From contig BDSL01000026.1 of the NCBI GenBank assembly GCA_003116995.1, positions 1-64,000 of the forward strand: 64,000 bases of DNA, given 5' to 3'. Origin of the DNA: Yamagishiella unicocca. Lineage: Eukaryota; Chlorophyta; Chlorophyceae; Chlamydomonadales; Volvocaceae. The notes under the pieces are model-generated. The model had not been told where the DNA came from. It did not search any database and saw only the letters and a program-made list of their open reading frames with translations. This document shows positions 55,304-64,000 of this stretch, in pieces; within the stretch, counting starts at the first letter, position 1; every line of letters begins with the position of its first letter. Made by a program: the position numbers and the translations under genes.

Positions 55304-56293
55304 TTGTTAAGCTTACTGTATCGATCGATCCTGGGACTTCTTGTACAACATCAAAGCTAAGATTTCACTGGCATCGGCGTGTAGCCGTTAGGGCATTTCC
55401 TTCTATTTCTACTTTTACGATCCCAAATCAGGCATGATGCATCCTCTGGCCTACAGGACATCCCAGCAAGCGCAAGTATGTCGCAAGCCTGTGCTAATTG
55501 TTTATGTCGCAAATCCCTGGCTCATAGCCTTTATCATCGATAGTACGCTGCCGCAGGTGAAGCCCGCCAGTCCCAAGGGGCGTACGCGCGTTCTGTGCAA
55601 GGCCCAGCAAACGGTCGGGTGAGCAGCGGATAGCCTTGTGTTTGGATAGCGGGTCCACTGTGTTTCTCAATCTGTGGGCGCCCCATGTCCATTTGCTTCG
55701 ACATCGACGAGTTACATATCTGCCGTGGGGTCCGGTGGGGTTGCTTATAACTACATCTGCACGCACCCGGGTCTGGTTCTTGCATACACTGGCGATGCCC
55801 CAGTAAATATGCCGCAGACCATGCCTGTTAGTTCATCATAAGATTACATGCCCATAAACCAATTCGCTTACGTTTCCCCGCATGAGTGGCACAGCATTAT
55901 ACAGCTTGCACCTGTAGGAACCTGCACCATGCGCAAGCCCAGCTGCTGGCTCACGCTCTGGGCCACCTAGTTCGATGACCGGCGATGCATGCAGCCTCAC
56001 CCAACCATATTTTTCGTCATGACTTGGGGCACCCGCCTTTCCTGTGTCTTCACCGCTTCTGCGCATTAGAGATGAGTGGACGGGCAATAACAACAACGAC
56101 ACCAAAATATATGGCGCCCGCTAGAGCGGATATACATTTCCTGTGATATGACAAGTTCCGAAATAGGTTGCTGTGCTTCCGCAACGCGTCTTTAAGCGTC
56201 TGATGGCCCCAAGTCTGCAGCCTTTCCGAAAGCGCCCTGCTTCCCGAAACCCCCCCGTGAGTGCATCCAACGGATCCAACTGCTTCCTTTCAG
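55304..56293. other. No gene recognised; should hold the methyltransferase 5' end
   Basis: The first identifiable exon of the plus-strand methyltransferase opens at 56294 with a splice acceptor. A start exon, possibly with a transit peptide, should therefore lie in or before this stretch. I could not identify it. Confidence 0.35.
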
Positions 56294-59200
56294 CAGCCCA
56301 GGCCGTCAGTTCAACCCCCTGCTGATGGGGACGGTGGAAGCGCTCTTCAAGTTCCCACCTTTCTTCAATGCGGCAGCGAAGAATGTGAGCAACAACGTTG
56401 TCCCGTCGCAGCTTTGTAGCACTGCCCAGAGTGGTGACGCTGCTTGCGGAGTGGTGGCGCGGGGAATGCACAGGCCCAAGGGCAGCAACGGGCCGGTGAT
56501 AAAGGGTAACATCGGAGCAGTGGTTTGGTCTCGCATCGCATCGCATCGCATCGATATTCATGGCAGGCGTCATGCGGTGTGGGTTTGGACGAGCGGGGTT
56601 TCAGCGCGGCAGCAGTGTAGGTGTGGAAATAAGGCCCGCATCAGGTGAAAACTACACAGCTCATCGGGCTGTTTGCTACTGTAGGTTAGACAATCGGCTG
56701 CGCATGGCGAGGTTTCGTCGCGTTTTCCCGCCCAGTTGACCGTTACCTGGTAGCCGCCGGCCCCTAAGCGACAGCAGCGCTGCATTTACTTAGGACGTAT
56801 GCCTCGTCATTGGGCGGCGGGTCCCACTGATACCTCCGCGTGGCCACTGGCCAGCCTCTGCTGCCACTTGAGCGAAACGTGTTGAACCCAACTGGCGCTC
56901 GCGATTGCAGGCCCGGGGCATGATTATGAAGCGAGCGGAGTCACTAGGGCTGGACTGGGATGGTGCCATGCACGACATGAAAGGGCAGGACTGGGAGGCC
57001 CGGCTGCAGGTGAGCGTGGAGGTAGTAGTAGTAACTGTTACTGTTATACGAAAATGTAGAGATGGAGGTATTACTGGAGCTGAGGAACCGGCTAGCGAAG
57101 CACACCAACATTGAGGTTTCTTCTGGTGCTGCCTCATAGGCCTCCACAGGCGCCTTCCCCACGCCTCAATCGACCCGGCCGCCTTCCCTCCTCCACAGGC
57201 GGTACGTAATCCCTCCGTCGCCTACCCCAATTACTACACCCAGCCCTTCCACGCTTACAGCCAGGTGCGCAGGCGGTGCCGCCGGCAGAATGCCCAGCTG
57301 AGCGCGGAGGGGGGAAGGGATGTGGACTGCTGTGAGTTATTTCGTGCACGCAGGGGTGCCGGTGCATTTTGCCAGCTTATGCACGCGCCCAAACCAGCGC
57401 GCATCAATCCCGGCCCTGCTCCCTGCCCTGGCCCAAACGGACCATGTTCTCGAGTCTTTGATGGATACAGATAATATGTAACAAAGTGATCATCTTTGAT
57501 GGACACAGATCATAATGTAACAAAGTGATCCCGTTAGGTGCTTTGCGCGGGGGGGGATCCGCTAGCTGTGCGGCGCCTTCCCAACCAGCCTCTTCAGATC
57601 TCAAGGCAGGTTTGAGCTGGACCGACCCGAATTCCTCTTCTGCGCAGCCCTAATCGTACCCACGCCTAGCCTTTGCCTGCCCGCGCTCGCCACCGTCTGC
57701 ACATGCTGGACACGCTGTATCTCCTTGCCCAGTTTCTTTGCCATGGCTTAAATTTGTCTTGGCGTCGGAGTGATGTCTCGCTTTGTAAACTAGCCACACC
57801 GCACTGCCACGCTAGACCCTAAACCCTAGAAACTGGTATCCCTACGAACATGAACTCCTGCACCAGGGCAATCTGTGTTGGGAGGCGGCCCTGGAGGTTA
57901 CTATGGCGGCCAAGTCGGTGCACGCAATGGTCATGGACCCCGCTGGCAAGCAGATGGACCCGGAGTGAGTGCAGCAGCTTGCACGTGTCGTGCGATGAAC
58001 AGCTGAGCTCGCGCGAGCCGCTGTGCTTTCTGCGCCAATCCCACCAACCGCAAGCAAACCTTAAGCTCACTAACCCCAACCGAATGCCAGCCCCAACAAC
58101 CCGAATCAAACGTGGATTCTCACCGATGTTTTCATCAATCAAGCCACCAAACCCAACCAAGTGCCCATCCCGTCAACCTGTCCGGTATGCCCTCACAGAG
58201 GCGACGCCAAACTCCGCAGCAGCTACTCGGCTCGCCTGTTTGAGTGCCTGGAGGAGCTTGGCGTCGCCCCCGGCGGCGTCAAGCTCATTACCGACCTGGG
58301 TTGTGCCACGGGTCTCTCCTCCCTGGAGCTGCTGAATGCCTTTCCCGAGGCTGCGGTGACCGGCATAGATCTGTCGCCGCACTTCGTAGCGGTCGGCAAG
58401 TACCAGCAAGACCAGCGGGCGGTGAGCGAACTACAGCGCGTAGGGTCGGGTTCTCGCTGCCTCCCTCCCATTCCAGCTCCCATCTTACGTCTCCTGCCAT
58501 GTATGCTTTCGTCTCAAAGTCTCCCCTGATGGATGGTTCCCTTCTGAAGCCTCCACTGGTCTAAGGCAAATGTTGATCAGCGAATTTACCACTGCCAGTG
58601 TGCTCATCTTAACCCCGCACCCGATGCGCAGGCCGCCAACGGAGGCTTGGCTGAGTCTCTAACGCTGCTGCACGGCGCGGCTGAATCTACAGGCCTCCCC
58701 GCCGGCAGCCAAGACCTGGTGTCCATGTGCCTCGTGTGCCACGAACTACCGCAAGCGGCGACCGAGGCCATCATGCGGGAGGCGTTTCGCGTGCTGCGAC
58801 CCGGTGAGTAAGTGGGTGGGTTTCGGGAATGTTTCGTGACTGTGTGGGATTGCGTTCGTCATTGCAGAAATGATGGAATCCAGGACGTAGGGTGCAAACC
58901 CTACAACTTCTAACAAACGACGCTTCCTGGTAGTTCTAAGCGACTACGACAGTAAGGGAGGGGGCGGCCAGCAGGCTAGAGCTCAGCGTTCGGAAGGACG
59001 GGCAGCGGTGCAGCTTTGCATCGCCACTGCATCCTGCATTCTGTACGCGAATCCTCGGCGTTGCAGTGACAGCTGTAACGTGGCCAGGCACGGCAACACT
59101 GAAGCTAATTACAGCCGTCTAATTCCCCCTTCGACAATGCCGCTCCCAGGTGGCATTCTTTCCATCATGGAGATGAACCCTCAATCGGCTGTCTTCCAGC

Positions 59201-59738
59201 GCATCTTTGGAAATCCCTTTGCCTACACAGCCTTCAAGTCCACGGAGCCATGGCTTCAGGTGGGCACTTGGTCGCTGTCTGATTTCCTTGGAACGTGTTG
59301 GGGGAAAATCGTAGGGTTCCTTAGCCGGCTGCTGTAGACGTGGTGCCCTAGCTAAGGATAAGGCCGCCATGGTGAGGCAGGCTCCCCTGAATTCCCCCTT
59401 TAACGAAGCTCCCTTGGCGGGAAGCGCCGGCTGCATGTAGTGTAGTAGACTGCATGTGTTGAGGAGGTTGGGAGGTTGGGGCGACGTTCTGTCTTTTGGT
59501 TGTCGCTCTATCACTTACTCTGTCCTCTCGCGTTCGACAATGTGCCAGCGCCGCGTCCTGAGCCTCGAGCCCATGTAGCTCTGCTACGGATGAAAATGTC
59601 CCTGGGAATCCCGTTCATCGTCCGCAGGAGTACATCGCTCTGGATATGCCCCGTGCCATGCGTGAAGCGGGCTTCGGCCGCGTGTTGCAGCGCGAGAGCA
59701 CCCCACGACACAAGACCGTTGTTGCCATCAAACAATGA
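56294..59738 (+). CDS. SAM-dependent methyltransferase (plant UbiE-like family)
   Basis: Nine exons are readable: 56294-56384, 56911-57009, 57062-57115, 57199-57264, 57867-57964, 58199-58421, 58632-58803, 59150-59259 and 59628-59738 (stop TGA). They join in phase. The protein has an N-terminal helical region (NPLLMGTVEALFKFPPFFN), then NPSVAYPNYYTQPFHAY followed by GNLCWEAALE, a signature I associate with a conserved plant and algal methyltransferase group. The Rossmann core follows: ITDLGCATGLSSLELL (motif I), VTGIDLSPHFVAV (acidic residue binding the ribose), DLVSMCLVCHELP (motif II region), EAFRVLRPGGILSIMEMNP (post II) and a C-terminal strand at VVAIKQ. The substrate is unknown. The first coding exon was not found. 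A weakly supported 54-nt exon (57062-57115) fits the phase but its acceptor is ordinary. Confidence 0.85.
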
Positions 59739-60774
59739 TGGCAACATCATTGTTGCGGGAGTTGGGAGGACGATGGGGGCGTTGGGCCGACCGGCGCAGG
59801 TAGTGGATACGGAAGGAATAAAAAAAGTAGGGCTCTTTGCTCAGCTCTTTGGAGCTGCATGTTTGTTAAGTCATGCGCCTGCGTCTTACGTAGATCAGCG
59901 TAGATGAGCCGGGACGAGAGGGGACGAGCCCCAGGCCATACACCGTACGTATTCCGACCGTGCCGTACGGACCGCTGCAAAGGGTACGGGCGCGCGCCCC
60001 TACGTGCGCAGGGAGTAACATTTGAGAGGGTACAGGTACTGGAAGATACCTTCAGGAACCAAAGGCACAGTCCCCACCGCACCATGGGCCAATCCGTCGC
60101 TAGGAAAAGCGTCGGAGAGCAGTTGGGATGCTTCTGGTCAGTATCCTTGCGGAGCCCAAACTCCTCACCCTAGGTGTCTTGTGCGTCCTTGCTACTACTG
60201 GAGGAATGTGTGGCCTGTCGGCAGCGGCTCGTGGTCAGTCACATGGTTTCAGTGAACAGGCTGGTTCGGGATGCGTTTATTTTGTACATGACTACAATCG
60301 TAACCTGAATATGAAGTCAGTTTTGCATGAACGCATCGTCGTACCCAAGCTCACAAGTGTCTCCCTCGGCTTCTCGCACAAACACAAATTGAACTTGCGA
60401 AACCGTATGGGCGGCTTTGTTATGCGCAATCAGTCAGCCGCCCCTCTTCAGCTTGTGTCAACCCCCCGCCCATTCCCAATCTGCCCCATCAACCTCCGGG
60501 TCGTCTGGATTTCAATACAGCAGTGGATACTTGCACACGGACCAACCAATATACCGCTTCCCCGCCCCCAATCGGACAATATATCATAGGATTGGTAGTA
60601 TGTGTTGAGGTCAAGGTGATCCATCAAGAACGCATACCAAGCCCGCCCCCTTATCCATTAACCAATCAGGACAATTTCGATGATGGATACCAACCCGCAT
60701 AAGGCGTGCGCCTGATCGGGTGGCCGCCTGGCCGTAGCCTCATCATCCGCATGAGCTACGCAGCTATCGTTGCG
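59739..60774. other. Convergent intergenic region
   Basis: This lies between the 3' ends of the plus-strand methyltransferase and the minus-strand phosphatase. It holds no recognised gene, and I found no clear TGTAA polyadenylation signal near either stop. Confidence 0.4.
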
Positions 60775-63604
60775 CTAGGTCGGCATCGCAACATCCCGAG
60801 AGTAGGTGGGACCGCTCTGTTCGGTCGTGTAGTAATGAAGGCGCATCGTGTTGCCAACCATAACCACCGCCACAAAGCCCTGCGAATTGGTGGGTAAATG
60901 TACGCGGACACGATAGCGCCGAGGCAGTCGTTGCGATCCGCAGGTTTGGGCAGTGCCACGCGGAATGTTATTGGACTGCGTAGAATACTGCGAGCGATTG
61001 GTACAGGGCCTGGACCTAGCAACGGGACGAGGGCACGACGAAGCCGCACAACATGTTCCCATACCTGCTTATCCGACAAGAACAGCGCATCCTTAGATCG
61101 CGTCTCGGCGTCCACACTGTCGAACTCGCCCTCCCTTGTGTCCGAACCCGCACCGCTGATCACGTAGTAGAAAGGCTCGTCCTCAGACTGGGATTCGAAG
61201 CGTGGAAGGGCGACGCGGCCACATAAATAAGCCGGACGACGAGCCAACATGGAGCGGGCAGGGAAGCGTAGGGACATGAAGGCGTAGTGCGGCGAAAACT
61301 TTGAGGATATTTGAGCGGTGGTTACTGCGCTCAAAGCATGACCTCTCCTTCCACACACGACATTAGCATAAACGGTACATGCAGACTGCTACACCAACGA
61401 AAAGAGACAGCAGGAGGCCACGACCCGCAGTCCAGCGAGCAGTGATACTTCTATGGTTACCAGCAGGTACGAGCTTTGGGCACTATCGCTAGGGTCTCCG
61501 AATGCGTGAGACCCGCAGGAGACAGGCTTCCTATTACGAATGCCGACGCAGCCGCCCGCCGCCGCACCCTGATGAGCTGCTGGTCGTGTTCGTGTCCGTT
61601 GATGTAGGCCGCCACACCGTAGCGCACCAGCCAGGGCCGCACAAAGTCCATGTCGCGGCAGTCCACGGAGTCCGGCTGTCGAAGTTTATAAAAGGTGGGC
61701 ACGTGGGATAAGACACGCACGGCGGTCAGCATGTCCGGTGCCAACCACGCGGTAACGCTGTGAATTATTCACCGAAGGTGCTAAGACTTCCTACGGAGCA
61801 AAACGAATCATGGGATGATGAAGACCGGAGCCATGGAACAGGCGAGCTCGTACGCGAGGGGAATCGTGCACACATGGCGCCTCCAACACTTGCACACCGT
61901 CGCTGGCACTGCGATTGCGGCCCACAGTGGCCGAGGCAGTAGCGCTTGGGGTCTGATACGTCCCCGCCCTGCGTGCTTGCTCCTCCAGCCGGACCACCCC
62001 ACCTGCGAGCAGTGCCTGCCGTACGACCGCACGGGGTGGTGCCCAACCACCAGGCGCCACTTGGACCCACTGGCGTACGATGTGTTCAGCTGTTGCTGCA
62101 GCTGCTGTCTGACAACATCGACGTCCTGGCTGTTGACGCCCTTGAGGAAGTTCGCCCAAGGACGGGTCTGGTACTGGTATATGATCGGATTTGTGTCCTG
62201 CGAATTGGATACAAAGTGCCGGTTATTTAGGGCTTCGGGCGACCATGGAGACGCTTTCACCTAAAACCAATGGCGCGCCAGCCGAACCTTGGCCCCGTCA
62301 ATGTCCCAGGTTGTCGAGGTATACAGTGCTCACGTATACCCAATTGACGACACCTCTTTCACCCATTTTGTCCTCCCCATGCACTTTCCAGTTATCGCTA
62401 CTTTGAGGCTGCTAGCCATAAGTTCCTATTTCCACAGCCGCACGCCAGCGCATCAAGTCATTGGACCCACATATTCCTCCCCAGCGCCAAGCGCCACTTC
62501 CCACCCAGCTTACCATGAACAAGATGTCCAAGTTGTTCCCGCTTGAGCCCAGCGGAAACCGGCGCGTCACTACGCCGCCCATGGTGGCGTTCCACCGCGT
62601 GTCCTTGGCGGCCAGCTCAGGGAGCGTCTGAACAACGGGAGGAGCAGGGAGTCGCAGCCAGCGACGCGCGGGTGCGTTTGGAAGACAAAGTGTGTAGCGT
62701 AAGGGTTGCATATAAGCATAATTGTAAGACGAACAACATCAATGATGTGAGATCCTTTTATAGCGTTATTCGTCTAACAAAGCGATGGGCAGATGAGGGC
62801 ACTAAAACATCGCCCATACAGCGTTGCGGCGCGCAGGTATCCTTGTTCGTGCCTCGCACGTGCTTTCAAGCCTCTCAACGGTGCCTCACGCCATCGCACC
62901 TGCCACCAGGGACTGATACAGCACTTGCCGCTGCACTCCGCCTCAGATGTAGGCTCCTTCAGGCATTCCCCGCTTGACAGCAATGACGTGTCAATGGCAT
63001 CGCCATAATCTGCAGGTTGCCGAGAGGGGGCCGTTGGGCATCCAGATCGGCGCTTTGGCAGTCCCGCTCTGTGGTGCATTGGCCCCAAGAGTGGATTGGA
63101 GATGGCTTGTGATACCGGTGTATTACGACTCCAAGCCACCGTTGCACGTGTTTTCCCGCGGCTGCAAGCCCGACCGCCTAGTTCCGATGGGTTCAGCCGA
63201 GAGGCTTTCAACATTGCACCAAACGAGAGACTAAGCGTTGGCTAGATGTTTCCTATCCCAATCCAAAGCCCCCGTCGCCTTTAACTCGAACACCATTCGC
63301 AGCACAGCAATTTGCCGATTGTAACCAATGCTGGCGACCTAGAGTGCAACCTGATAAAACGAGCGGCCATCACAGCATTCCAGCCCAACGGCCCGTGTGT
63401 CGCGTTTCCGTGTCTGAAAACACGTCCCCTGCTTCTATCTTTCAAACCCAGCAGCCTCCCACTTTGCGACCTCCTTCCGCTTGTCGGCTCACGTCTCACC
63501 GTGGTTTCCCAATACCGCGTACCAAGGCACCTGCAGCCCAGGTGCGGTGTACACCCGCGTGAAGGAGTCAGTGAAGATGGGGTCGCTCGCCGAACTGAGT
63601 CCAC
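60775..63604 (-). CDS. Purple acid phosphatase-like metallophosphoesterase, 5' part unresolved
   Basis: Exons in order: 63604-63500 (DPIFTDSFTRVYTAPGLQV then PWYAVLGNH), 63009-62900 (YGDAIDTSLLSSGECL), 62627-62514 (LAAKDTRWNATMGG), 62197-62003 (DTNPIIYQYQTRPW and WRLVVGHHPVRSYG), 61675-61568 (VAAYINGHEHDQQLI), 61187-61065 (PFYYVISGAGSDTREGEF) and 60879-60775 (GFVAVVMVGNTMRLHYYTTE, stop TAG). All join in phase. GNHDY, GHHP and GHEHD are the C-terminal metal-ligand and catalytic blocks of the tartrate-resistant, ACP5-like purple acid phosphatases, which hydrolyse phosphate esters, usually in secretory compartments. The upstream GDWG and GDNFY blocks should lie at 63604-64000. I can only see disrupted look-alikes (DWRRY near 63845; FLVLSI in another frame near 63680), so the N-terminal part is either beyond the window or damaged. 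Confidence 0.85.
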
Positions 63605-64000
63605 CTGGGTATGGGCAGCGGGAGGGGCAGCGACCAGGCCTGGCGTCACGCGAGGTTGGCGTCAGATTGACAGCACCAGAAAGCGCAGGAGACCTTCAAG
63701 GCGGCCCACTGGTTGAGCCGCTGCTCAGCGATGGAGCGCACTCGCAATTGACCGGAGGCGAAGGCAGCACAGCGGTGGCGCGTGCAGGGTACCCATACAA
63801 CTAGCCTCTCGTTGTCCAGGGTACCTGCAGTACCTCCGCCAATCCATGGAGGTCCACAACGCATCTCATGCTGCCAAACAAGCTAAGAGCCCAGCGCGGT
63901 CAGCTGCGAGCAAGCTCCCGCTCTGTGCCCTTGTTACCAGCAGCAAGGGGAAAAGTGACCCCTGGGTCGCACTGGACAGGAATGCCAAGGGGTCAGGCCC
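63605..64000 (-). other. Expected N-terminal exons of the phosphatase, not readable
   Basis: Minus-strand frames near 63864-63646 contain QRLNQWAALKV, which resembles the helix before GDNFY in purple acid phosphatases, but then run into SDANLA and a stop. A one-base frame change would give FLVLS. No intact GDNFY is present. The window edge cuts off anything upstream. Confidence 0.35.

Overview
This window looks like nuclear DNA of a volvocine (Chlamydomonas-type) green alga. The genes are split into short, GC-rich exons with strong third-position C/G codon bias, GTGAGT/GTGCG donors and GCAG acceptors. Introns and gaps are full of minisatellites, long mononucleotide and trinucleotide runs, and nested transposons. 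There are no bacterial operons, rRNA genes, CRISPR arrays or viral structural genes. All exon limits were read by eye from splice signals and family motifs.

Layout. 0-3 kb: little recognisable, then a decayed 3' end of a LINE. 4.3-5.6 kb: a minus-strand proline-rich gene. 6-9 kb: minisatellites. 9.5-12.9 kb: a candidate DNA-transposon-like unit bounded by a 47-bp inverted repeat, with a broken plus-strand ORF and a minus-strand multi-exon coiled-coil gene. 13.1-13.8 kb: exons of a methyltransferase with a DIGAGIGR motif. 14.2-15.0 kb: arrays of palindromic repeats. 16.0-16.4 kb: a 5'-truncated LINE on the minus strand. 16.7-16.9 kb: an orphan exon. 17.2-23.3 kb: a LINE with endonuclease, reverse transcriptase and a zinc knuckle, enclosed in a 141-bp inverted repeat and itself split by a miniature LTR element (TRIM) and a tRNA-derived SINE. 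23.8-26.5 kb: exons of pyruvate, phosphate dikinase, of which only the ATP-grasp part is present. 26.6-29.1 kb: a 438-bp CCA tract, a perfect 41-bp palindrome with a TATA box (LTR-like), and a 23-copy 40-bp array.

The right half is more ordinary. A plus-strand glycoside hydrolase with an N-terminal membrane anchor lies at 31-35.8 kb. A 21-exon minus-strand gene at 37.9-47.3 kb encodes a plastid coiled-coil protein resembling MFP1. A 43-bp minisatellite follows at 48.5-49.0 kb. A minus-strand glycosyltransferase-like gene with a DSD motif lies at 50.1-52.0 kb. A plus-strand SAM methyltransferase lies at 56.3-59.7 kb. A minus-strand purple acid phosphatase at 60.8-63.6 kb runs off the right edge.

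The genes do not form a pathway. The most informative story is the order of insertions: PPDK locus, then an inverted-repeat family, then the LINE, then the TRIM and the SINE. Target-site duplications, and an empty site in a second LINE copy inside the same window, date several of these steps. Also notable are the coiled-coil gene, apparently grown by repetition of phase-0 exons carrying a GDLKQxLN motif, and a SINE that shares its 3' tail with a LINE.
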